Shown: piece by piece, positions 1 through 6,027 of the stretch
Position numbering within the stretch: the first letter of the stretch is position 1
How the letters are laid out: each line of letters starts with the position of its first letter
Assembly (NCBI GenBank): GCA_902826945.1
Contig: CADEGS010000108.1
Span: 1-14,219, forward strand
DNA length: 14,219 nucleotides
Source of the DNA: an uncultured bacterium
GTDB taxonomy: Bacteria > Planctomycetota > UBA1135 > GCA-002686595
Direction: 5' to 3'
Position numbers and translations under genes: made by a program
Notes under the pieces: generated by a model
What the model was told of the DNA's origin: nothing
The model's database searches: none
The model's input: the letters and a program-made list of their open reading frames with translations, nothing else

Positions 1-1556
1 TCGCCTCCGAGGCCGAGTTCTACGGCGCCATGGACGGCGCCTCGAAGTTCGTGCGCGGCGACGCGATCGCCGGCCTGATCATCACGGCGCTCAACCTGGT
101 GGGTGGCATCGCGATCGGCTCGCTGGGCGGCCTGTCGCTGGGCGAGGCCGTGCAGCGCTACTCGATGCTGACGATCGGCGACGGCCTGGTGAGCCAGATC
201 CCCTCGCTGCTCGTGGCCACCGCCGCGGCCGTGCTCGTGACCAAGGCGAACACCGACTCCGGCCTGGGGCAGAGCCTGATGGCGCAGATCGGCGGGCGCC
301 CGAAGGCCACGCTGATCGCCTCCGGCATGCTGTTCACGATCGGGCTGTTGCCGGGCATGCCGGTCACGCCCTTCGGCATCCTGGCGATCACGCTGCTCGT
401 CCTGTGGCGCTCGACGCGCGGCGTCGAGGGTCCCCAGGACCTCCTGGGCGATGGCACGCCCGCGCAGTCGGCGCCCGAGGAGGCGCCGCGCGCGGACAAG
501 GCCGAGGACGAGGCGCTGGAGCTCTTGCAGGTGGACCGCGTGGCGCTCGAGATCGGCTACCGGCTGATCCCGCTCGTGCAGGACAAGAAGGGCACGGGCA
601 TCCTCGACCACGTCGCGCAGCTGCGGCGGCGCTTCGCCCTGCGCGAGGGCGTCGTGCTCCCGCCGGTGCGCATCAAGGACAACATCCGGCTGGAGCCGGG
701 CGCGTACCGCATCCTGCTCGGCGGGCAGGAGGTCGCGGGCGGCACGCTCGAGCCGAGCATGCTGCTCGCCATGGACGGTGGCGCCACCAGCCGCAAGCTG
801 CGCGGCAAGGAGACCGTCGACCCGACCTTCGGCCTGCCCGCCTGGTGGATCCAGGAGTCGCAGCGCGACGAGGCCGAGCTGGCCGGCTACACGGTGGTCG
901 ATCCGACCTCGGTCCTGGTCACGCACCTCTCCGAGATCCTGCGCGGGTCGTTCCACGAGATCCTCACGCGCGACGACGTCAAGGAGCTGGTCGAGAACGT
1001 CAAGCGCCAGGCGCCGGCCGTCGTCGAGGAGCTCGTGCCCGAGAAGATGGGCTACGGCGACGTGCAGCGCGTGCTGCGCAACCTGCTCGTCGAGGGCGTG
1101 CCGATCCGCAACATGACGGCCATCCTCGAGGCGCTGGCCGACAACGTCGGACGCACGCGCGACGCCGAGGCGCTGAGCGAGCTCGTGCGCCAGCGCCTGG
1201 GGCGCGTGCTGTGCGAGCTCGTGGCCGACCGCGACGGCACCGTGCACGCCGTCACGCTCGACCCGACCGTCGAGGCGCGCCTGGCGGCCGCGGTCGGCGC
1301 GCGCGAGGACCCCGAGGCGGCGCCCGTCAACCCGGCCTGGCTGCAGCGGCTGGTCGAGCGCATCGCCGAGGCCTTCGCGCAGGCCGCGCGCGGCGGCCAG
1401 GACGTCGTCGTGCTGGCGCGCTCGAACGTGCGCCGCTTCCTGAACGAGCTCGTGCGCGCCTCGCTGCCGAAGGTCGCGGTGCTCTCCTACAACGAGGTCG
1501 TGCCGGCCCGCGCGGTCGAGACGGCCGCCGTCGTGACCATGGAGGACCAACGATGA
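1..1556 (+). CDS. flhA: Flagellar export gate protein FlhA (5' end missing)
   Basis: FlhA is the large inner-membrane subunit of the flagellar type III export gate; its cytoplasmic C-terminal domains form the ring that docks substrate-chaperone complexes. The reading frame is open from base 3, so the gene starts outside the window. About 518 residues are visible of a family length near 690, so roughly the first 170 residues (first membrane helices) are missing. The visible part opens with the conserved stretch around MDGASKFVRGDAIAG, then the last membrane helices (to about base 410), a variable acidic linker (about 420-520), and the cytoplasmic domain. Family landmarks there include GYRLIPLV, GLPAWWI, VDPTSVLVTHLSEI and EGVPIRNM. 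The stop overlaps the next start as ATGA, so flhF is probably translationally coupled. Identity is very secure; nothing suggests decay. Confidence 0.97.
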   Translation, partial: ASEAEFYGAMDGASKFVRGDAIAGLIITALNLVGGIAIGSLGGLSLGEAVQRYSMLTIGDGLVSQIPSLLVATAAAVLVTKANTDSGLGQSLMAQIGGRPKATLIASGMLFTIGLLPGMPVTPFGILAITLLVLWRSTRGVEGPQDLLGDGTPAQSAPEEAPRADKAEDEALELLQVDRVALEIGYRLIPLVQDKKGTGILDHVAQLRRRFALREGVVLPPVRIKDNIRLEPGAYRILLGGQEVAGGTLEPSMLLAMDGGATSRKLRGKETVDPTFGLPAWWIQESQRDEAELAGYTVVDPTSVLVTHLSEILRGSFHEILTRDDVKELVENVKRQAPAVVEELVPEKMGYGDVQRVLRNLLVEGVPIRNMTAILEALADNVGRTRDAEALSELVRQRLGRVLCELVADRDGTVHAVTLDPTVEARLAAAVGAREDPEAAPVNPAWLQRLVERIAEAFAQAARGGQDVVVLARSNVRRFLNELVRASLPKVAVLSYNEVVPARAVETAAVVTMEDQR

Positions 1557-2446
1557 AGCTGCCGTTCGTCAAGCGCGCTCCGGGCGTGCCGTCCGCCGCC
1601 GTCCCCGCGCGCCGCGTCGCGCGTCCTGCGCCGATCGTCGAGCGCTCCGGCGCGCTCGAGCCCGGCCTGGCCGAGGTGCGCCGGCGCCTGCTCGCCAGCG
1701 GCACCTCCTCCGCGCTGTGCGAGCGCCTGCTGGCCGAGGTCCTCGCGAGCGGCGCCACCGGCACGCACGCCATCGACGCCGCGGCGCGCGTCATCGCCGG
1801 CTCGTTCGCCGTCCGCCCCTCGCCCAAGCGCGGGACGACCTCTTGCCTGGTGGCCTTCGTCGGCCCGCCCGGAGCGGGCAAGACGACCACGCTGGCCAAG
1901 CTCGGCCGGCGCCTGCAGGCCGCGGGCCGCAGCGTGGCCTTCGCGAGCTTCGACGCGCGCGGCCCCTCGGCCGCGCAGGTCGCCGCGCACGAGGCGGACC
2001 TGGACCGCACCGAGCTGCCGCTCGAGGCCGTGCGCGGCGCGGCCGAGCTGGCGCGGCTCGTGCGCCGCGCGCGCGAGGCCGAGGTCGTGCTGATCGACAC
2101 GCCCGGCTGCTCGCCGCGCGAGGCGGAGGCGATCGCGCGCCTGGCGCGCGAGCTCGCTCCCGTGCGCCGCCCGCCGGCGCGCTTCGAGGCCTACCTCGTG
2201 CTGCCGGCGAGCGCCTCGCGCGGCGCGCTCGAGCTCGCCTGCGCGGCCTGCGCGCCGCTCGCGCCCGACGCGGCGGTCCTGACCAAGCTCGACGAGACGA
2301 GCGAGCCCGCGCCCGCGCTCGAGGCGGCGACGGCCTGCGGGCTGCCGATCGCCTTCCTGTGCGACGGGCAGGACGCGCGCGCGCACCTCGCGCGACCCAC
2401 CCCCGACGCCTTCGCCGATCTGCTCCTGCGCGGGAGGCTGGCATGA
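1553..2446 (+). CDS. flhF: SRP-type GTPase FlhF, short and divergent
   Basis: FlhF is a signal-recognition-particle-family GTPase that sets the place and number of flagella, working with FlhG. The start is ATG 1553, inside the flhA stop, with a Shine-Dalgarno GGAGGA at 1541-1546. The 297-residue product has a short basic N-terminus, a helical N-domain (about 36-85), then the G domain: P-loop GPPGAGKTT (104-112), DTPG (182-185), TKLD (244-247) and the closing loop GLPIAFLCDGQ (263-273). It is shorter than typical FlhF (roughly 370-490 residues) because most of the basic N-terminal B domain is absent. The second GTPase motif, usually DTYRxxAxxQL, reads FDARGPSAAQV (133-143), with the Thr-Tyr lost and the Arg displaced. 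The operon position between flhA and flhG supports FlhF; another SRP GTPase is unlikely. Confidence 0.9.
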   Translation: MKLPFVKRAPGVPSAAVPARRVARPAPIVERSGALEPGLAEVRRRLLASGTSSALCERLLAEVLASGATGTHAIDAAARVIAGSFAVRPSPKRGTTSCLVAFVGPPGAGKTTTLAKLGRRLQAAGRSVAFASFDARGPSAAQVAAHEADLDRTELPLEAVRGAAELARLVRRAREAEVVLIDTPGCSPREAEAIARLARELAPVRRPPARFEAYLVLPASASRGALELACAACAPLAPDAAVLTKLDETSEPAPALEAATACGLPIAFLCDGQDARAHLARPTPDAFADLLLRGRLA

Positions 2447-3264
2447 GCGCGGCGCGCGCGCGCACGCCGCTCGTGCTGGTCACGGGCGGCAAGGGCGGCG
2501 TCGGCAAGACGACGCTGGCCGCCAACCTGGGCGTCGCGCTCGCGCGCATGGGGCGCGCGCCGGTCCTGTGCGACCTGGACTTCGGGCTGGCCGACCTCTC
2601 GGTCGTGCTGAAGCTCGCGCCGGCGCACGACAGCGACGACTTCTTCGCCGGCCGGCGCACGCTCGAGGAGTGCCTGGTCGAGGGTCCCCTGGGCTTGCGC
2701 GTGCTGGCCGCGGGCGAGGCGACGCACGACCCCGTGCACGGCGGCGAGCGCCGCGCGCGGCTCCTGGCCGCGCTGGCCGCGCTGCCGTGTGCCGGCGGCC
2801 CGGCGCTGGCCGACAGCCCGGCGGGCATCGGCCCCGACGTGCTGGACGTCGCCCTGCACGCGGCGCGCGTGCTGCTCGTCACGACGCCCGATCCCGCGGC
2901 GCTGGCCGACGCCTACCGCGTCGTGAAGGCGGTGGACGCGCGCGCGCGCGAGGCCGGCCGCGAGGTGCCGACGCCGGAGGTCTTCGTGAACCTGGCCGCC
3001 GACGCGGCCGAGGCGCGCGCGGTCGCCGAGCGGCTGCGCTCCGCCTGCGAGCGCTTCCTGGCGCGCTCGCCGCGCCTGGTCGGCTGGATGCCGCGCTCGC
3101 GCGGCGTCCTGTGCGCCTCGGCCCGCCAGGAGCCCTTCCTCGTCTCGGATCCGGGATCGCTGGCGACGCGCGCGGTGCTCCGCCTCGCGCGCCGCTTCTC
3201 GGATCTGGCAATCCTGCCAGGCGCCTCCGCGCCGGCTCATGGGTCCGTGCTCCATGTCCGATAG
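2443..3264 (+). CDS. flhG: MinD-like ATPase FlhG (FleN/YlxH)
   Basis: FlhG is a ParA/MinD-family ATPase that limits flagellar number, stimulates FlhF GTP hydrolysis and, in some bacteria, restrains the flagellar master regulator. ATG 2443 overlaps the flhF stop (ATGA), with GGGAGG at 2432-2437 as ribosome binding site. The 273-residue protein carries the deviant Walker A GGKGGVGKTT (15-24), the A' motif DLDFGLADL (44-52) and a Walker B region DSPAGIG (124-130), where FlhG proteins usually have DTGAGI. The ATP-binding lysines (K17, K22) and first aspartates are intact. The N-terminus is only about ten residues before the first strand and has no DQAxxLR motif, the helix known to activate FlhF. 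No clear C-terminal amphipathic membrane helix can be made out by eye. Context makes FlhG far more likely than a division MinD. Confidence 0.93.
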   Translation: MSAARARTPLVLVTGGKGGVGKTTLAANLGVALARMGRAPVLCDLDFGLADLSVVLKLAPAHDSDDFFAGRRTLEECLVEGPLGLRVLAAGEATHDPVHGGERRARLLAALAALPCAGGPALADSPAGIGPDVLDVALHAARVLLVTTPDPAALADAYRVVKAVDARAREAGREVPTPEVFVNLAADAAEARAVAERLRSACERFLARSPRLVGWMPRSRGVLCASARQEPFLVSDPGSLATRAVLRLARRFSDLAILPGASAPAHGSVLHVR

Positions 3265-3505
3265 AGCCATCGACAAGCCCGCGATCGAGAGCGCGTTCGG
3301 GGCCCTCGGCGGGCGCTTCGCGGTCCTGGCTGCGACGCTGACGGCCCTCGTGTCCCTGTGGTGCGAGGTGCCCCTGCGCGCGGCGGTCCTGCGCGGCGCC
3401 CTGGCCTGGGTGCTCGTGAGCGTGCTGGCGCGAGCGGGGCTGGTCGTCCTATGCCGCGCCATCGATCTCGACCAGCGCAAGCGAACCGGGGAGAAGCAGC
3501 CCTGA
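3239..3505 (+). CDS. Small two-helix membrane protein between flhG and fliA
   Basis: This 88-residue protein is not recognised. It has a short polar N-terminus, a hydrophobic helix at about 26-44, a second at about 52-72, and a charged tail ending in Lys/Arg/Gln/Pro. That predicts an inner-membrane hairpin with both ends on the same side. Its codons show the same G/C third-position bias as its neighbours, and it fills the gap between flhG and fliA, which supports a real gene. The start is uncertain: ATG 3239 overlaps the flhG stop by 26 bases and ATG 3254 by 11 bases, and neither has a good Shine-Dalgarno, so translation may depend on re-initiation after flhG. A role in flagellar assembly is only suggested by position. 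Confidence 0.7.
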   Translation: MGPCSMSDRAIDKPAIESAFGALGGRFAVLAATLTALVSLWCEVPLRAAVLRGALAWVLVSVLARAGLVVLCRAIDLDQRKRTGEKQP

Positions 3506-3530
3506 CGCGCTGCCTCGTGGAGCCTGAGCG

Positions 3531-4283
3531 ATGAGCCACGGCGAGGCGACCGAGCTGCACGTCCTCGCGCGAGGCACCGCCGACGCGGACCTCGACCGCG
3601 ACCGGCTGATCCTCGACCACGTGCCGCTCCTGCACCACATCGTCGGCCGCCTGGGCTTCGACGGCTGGGGCCGGATCGAGCGCGACGACCTGCTCGGCTG
3701 GGGCATGCTCGGCCTGATCGAGGCCGCGGACTCGTGGGATCCCTCGCGCGGCCTGCGCTTCTCGACCTACGCCTACCCGCGCATCCGCGGCTCGATCCTC
3801 GACGAGCTGCGCCGCATGGACTTCCTGCCGCGCGGGCGGCGCGAGAAGGTGCGCGACGTCGAGCGTGCGATCGCGCGCCTCGAGCAGGCGCAAGGCTCGC
3901 CGCCTGCGCCGGAGGAGATCGCGGGCTCGCTCTCGATCTCGCTCGAGGAGCTCGACGAGATCCTGACCTCGGCGCGGCTGGGGTCCTCGATCTCGCTCGA
4001 GGAGGACGAGCGCGGCGCGCTCGCCTCGATGCTCTCCGATCCCCAGTGCGCCGAGCCCAGCGACAGCGTCGCCTGGCACGAGATGAAGGAGCTGCTCGTG
4101 GCGGCCATCCATGAGCTGCCGGAGCAGGAGAAGACGGTCGTCACGCTGTACTACGGCGAGGAGCTCCTGCTCCGCGACATCGCCGAGGTGCTGGGCGTGA
4201 GCGAGTCCCGCGTGAGCCAGATCCACAGCCGGGCGCTGTACCGCTTGAACCGCGAGCTGTGCCTGCGCGCCGGCAAGACCTGA
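3531..4283 (+). CDS. fliA: Flagellar sigma factor sigma-28 (FliA/WhiG family)
   Basis: FliA directs RNA polymerase to late flagellar genes (filament, motor, chemotaxis, flgM) at TAAA/TCAA-N15-GCCGATAA promoters and is held inactive by FlgM until the hook is complete. The 250-residue product has region 2 at about 53-101, including DLLGWGMLGLIEAADSW, the FSTYAYPRIRGSILDELR stretch typical of the FliA/WhiG class, and FLPR. Region 3 follows at about 102-150 and region 4 at about 190-240, with LPEQEKTVVTLYY and the helix-turn-helix DIAEVLGVSESRVSQIHSRAL. There is no region 1.1, as expected for this class. The ATG is preceded by GTGGAG (3517-3522). Position after flhF-flhG is usual for fliA. WhiG or SigD are the same family; the flagellar context decides. 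Confidence 0.95.
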   Translation: MSHGEATELHVLARGTADADLDRDRLILDHVPLLHHIVGRLGFDGWGRIERDDLLGWGMLGLIEAADSWDPSRGLRFSTYAYPRIRGSILDELRRMDFLPRGRREKVRDVERAIARLEQAQGSPPAPEEIAGSLSISLEELDEILTSARLGSSISLEEDERGALASMLSDPQCAEPSDSVAWHEMKELLVAAIHELPEQEKTVVTLYYGEELLLRDIAEVLGVSESRVSQIHSRALYRLNRELCLRAGKT

Positions 4284-4288
4284 AGGAG
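4283..4288 (+). promoter_or_regulatory. Ribosome binding site that fixes the start at 4295
   Basis: AAGGAG overlaps the last base of the fliA stop and lies six bases before ATG 4295. It favours this ATG over the earlier in-frame ATG at 4259, which lies inside fliA, and suggests coupling of the small gene to fliA. Confidence 0.65.
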
Positions 4289-4294
4289 CCCCCC

Positions 4295-4510
4295 ATGGAC
4301 GCACCGCTGCGAGCGAGCGCCACCACGATCCACGTGCCCCCGCACGCCGTTCCCCGCGCGCACGACCGCCCGCCGCGGCGCGACGGCCAGCGCTTCGCGC
4401 GCGAGCTCGACGAGCGCGCCGGCGACGCTCCGGCGCGCGCGGCCGAGCCCGCTCCCCATGCCGCACCGCGCGCCGGCGAGCCCGGCGCGCGCCTCGACGT
4501 CGTCGTCTAG
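4295..4510 (+). CDS. Small Ala/Pro/Arg-rich protein after fliA, function unknown
   Basis: This 71-residue protein is not recognised. It is low in hydrophobic residues and probably largely unstructured: a His/Pro/Arg-rich first third, one short likely helix (QRFARELDERAG, 32-43), a Pro/Ala/Glu linker, and a C-terminus ending RLDVVV. It has no signal peptide or membrane helix. Support for a real gene is its strong Shine-Dalgarno directly after fliA, an equally good one for the following gene at its own stop, and the tight packing. Composition alone would not prove it, since random frames in this genome also look Ala/Arg-rich. A chaperone-like or secreted flagellar protein is possible, but nothing in the sequence decides. 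Confidence 0.5.
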   Translation: MDAPLRASATTIHVPPHAVPRAHDRPPRRDGQRFARELDERAGDAPARAAEPAPHAAPRAGEPGARLDVVV

Positions 4511-4514
4511 GAGG
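4509..4514 (+). promoter_or_regulatory. Ribosome binding site that fixes the GTG start at 4522
   Basis: AGGAGG overlaps the TAG stop of the preceding small gene (4508-4510) and lies seven bases before GTG 4522. It is the strongest Shine-Dalgarno in this part of the operon and argues that the GTG-started frame is real. Confidence 0.7.
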
Positions 4515-4521
4515 CCGCCCC

Positions 4522-4734
4522 GTGTCCACCCGCAACGTCATCAAGCGCGACCACGTCGTCGCATCCGAAGGGCCGGCCCGTCCGGCCGGCGCGCCGCGTC
4601 CGAGCGCGGGCACGCGGCTGGTCGAGCTGGAGCCCGGCCGCTACGCGATCGAGCACGTCTGCCGCTGCGGCGAGGTCTCGATCCTCGAGCTCGAGGTCGC
4701 GCCGTCCGAGCCCGCCAAGGAGAACCACGCATGA
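4522..4734 (+). CDS. Small protein with an H-x-C-x-C motif, function unknown
   Basis: The product is 70 residues, started by GTG with an excellent ribosome binding site. The first 30 residues are polar and Pro/Ala-rich; the rest looks like a small beta-strand domain, RLVELEPGRYAIEHVCRCGE followed by VSILELEV. His45, Cys47 and Cys49 are close enough to bind a metal together, perhaps zinc as half of a ribbon or within a dimer. No signal peptide is present, so it should be cytoplasmic, where reduced cysteines persist. The stop overlaps the next start (ATGA), placing it firmly in the operon. No family is recognised. Regulator, metal-binding adaptor and export partner are all open. Confidence 0.7.
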   Translation: MSTRNVIKRDHVVASEGPARPAGAPRPSAGTRLVELEPGRYAIEHVCRCGEVSILELEVAPSEPAKENHA

Positions 4735-5360
4735 AGCCCTCGCTGCTCCTGTTGCTCGCGCTACCGCTCGTCGCCGCCTGTGCCCCGCTCGTCGTGGACG
4801 AGCAGGGCCGGCCGCTGGGCTACGCGCGCCGCGGCGCGGGCCCCGCCGCTCCCGCGGGCGAGGCCGCGCCGGCCGCGACCGCCGGCGCGTCCGTTCCGAC
4901 GCCGACGCGACCGCAGGCGCCGCTCGTCGGCTGGGACGGCAGCGCCGTCGCGGACGGCGCGCCGGCGCAGGACGCGCCCGACCGCGCCCTGGAGCCGGGC
5001 CAGGGGCGCATGCGCATCATCGAGCTCTACCAGCAGGTGCTGGACGAGCGCGACGCGCTGCGCGACGAGCTCGAGGCCAGCGCCTCGGCGCTCGAGGCGG
5101 CGCAGCGCCAGCGCGTCGAGCTCGAGGAGGAGAACCGCTCGCTGCGCGCGCGCGTGGTCGCGCTCGAGAACGGGCAGGAGTCGATGCAGGCCGAGAACCT
5201 CGACCTGGCCGCGCGCCTGACGACGGCCCAGATCCGTCGCCTGGAGGCGGAGAAGGCGCTGCTCGAGGCGAGGATCGGCGAGCTGCGCGCGCACGACGCC
5301 TCGTCCCCGATGGCCGACCAGGCGCGCGCGCCGGCGCCGGTCGCGGGGTCGAAGCCGTGA
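4731..5360 (+). CDS. Coiled-coil lipoprotein at the end of the flagellar operon
   Basis: This 209-residue protein begins with a lipoprotein signal: two charged or polar residues, a Leu-rich core and a lipobox VAAC with Cys17 as the lipidation site. A Pro/Ala-rich, probably flexible segment follows (about 35-85), then a long heptad-patterned helix from about 94 to 187, rich in Glu, Arg, Leu and Ala, that predicts a coiled coil. The tail is Pro/Ala-rich. Start ATG 4731 overlaps the preceding stop and has AAGGAG at 4717-4722. The residue after Cys17 is Ala, which does not suggest inner-membrane retention by the E. coli rule, so outer-membrane anchoring is likely. Function unknown; the operon suggests an envelope part of the flagellum, such as a periplasmic ring or spacer. 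Confidence 0.85.
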   Translation: MKPSLLLLLALPLVAACAPLVVDEQGRPLGYARRGAGPAAPAGEAAPAATAGASVPTPTRPQAPLVGWDGSAVADGAPAQDAPDRALEPGQGRMRIIELYQQVLDERDALRDELEASASALEAAQRQRVELEEENRSLRARVVALENGQESMQAENLDLAARLTTAQIRRLEAEKALLEARIGELRAHDASSPMADQARAPAPVAGSKP

Positions 5361-5983
5361 GGGCGCGCGCGCTGGCGCTGCTGGCCGCCCTCGCCGCCTG
5401 CGCGCCGACGCCGCTGCGCATGCCCGAGCTCGCCTCGTCGCGCGTCGAGGCCGACTTCGCGACCTACGCGATCCGCCGCGTCGGCATCCTGCCCTTCGAC
5501 GGCGGCCACGTGGACGACGCGCAGGCGCTGCGCCTGCGCGACGCGTTCCACGCCGAGCTGCCGCGCGCGGCGGACTTCGAGCTCGTCCCGCTCTCCCGCA
5601 GCGACCTCGAGGAGATCCAGCAGAGCGACCCGCAGCGCCTGGGCTGGTACCGGCCGCGCACGATCATCGACCTGTCGCAGCGCTTCCGCCTCGACGGGAT
5701 CCTGTTCGGCACGGTGACGCAGCAGCGCTTCTTCCCGCCGCAGGTCCTGAGCCTGCAGGTCGAGCTCGTCTCGGCCGAGACCGGCCTCGTGCTGTGGTCT
5801 TCGGCCGTGCACCTCGACGGCGGCGACCCGCGCGTGCGCGAGGGCCTGGAGCTCTTCTACGCGGGCTCCGCCGCGGACGGCACCAGCTCGCCCTCGTGGG
5901 AGGTGGCGCTGCTCTCGCCCGAGCGCTTCGCGCGCTTCGCCGCCTTCCAGATCGCCGAGCGCCTGCGCCAGGCGCGCGACTGA
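5357..5983 (+). CDS. Lipoprotein with CsgG/LpoB-like alpha-beta fold, likely envelope partner of the flagellum
   Basis: This 208-residue protein starts with GTG overlapping the previous stop (GTGA), with no strong Shine-Dalgarno, so coupling is likely. The signal sequence is short and ends in ALAAC, with Cys15 as the lipid site. The mature part reads like the alpha-beta domain of CsgG, LpoB and FlgT-type proteins: a first strand RRVGILPFDG (40-49), a helix ALRLRDAFHAEL, a strand FELVPLS, a helix, DGILFGTVTQQRF (113-125), then strands LSLQVELVSAETGLVLWSS (131-149). CsgG itself is larger and forms a pore; the pore segment is not evident here. FlgO and FlgT of Vibrio are comparable outer-membrane flagellar proteins, but I infer similarity of fold only, not orthology. 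It is the last gene of the operon, facing a convergent gene 44 bases away. Confidence 0.8.
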   Translation: MRARALALLAALAACAPTPLRMPELASSRVEADFATYAIRRVGILPFDGGHVDDAQALRLRDAFHAELPRAADFELVPLSRSDLEEIQQSDPQRLGWYRPRTIIDLSQRFRLDGILFGTVTQQRFFPPQVLSLQVELVSAETGLVLWSSAVHLDGGDPRVREGLELFYAGSAADGTSSPSWEVALLSPERFARFAAFQIAERLRQARD

Positions 5984-6027
5984 CTCCGCGGGCCGCCTCG
6001 CCGCTCTTCGCGCGCGCGGGCCGCCCG

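Noticed and set aside
3237..3264. Possible second sigma-28 promoter before fliA (TCAT, then TCCGATAG)
   Set aside because: The -10 has two mismatches, the spacing is 16 rather than 15, and the site spans the flhG stop codon. Chance is more likely than a real promoter.
5984..6027. Terminator between the convergent lipoprotein and ankyrin genes
   Set aside because: The short gap holds a ten-base direct repeat (GCGGGCCGCC at 5988-5997 and 6016-6025) and only a weak distant pairing, with no T-run on either strand.
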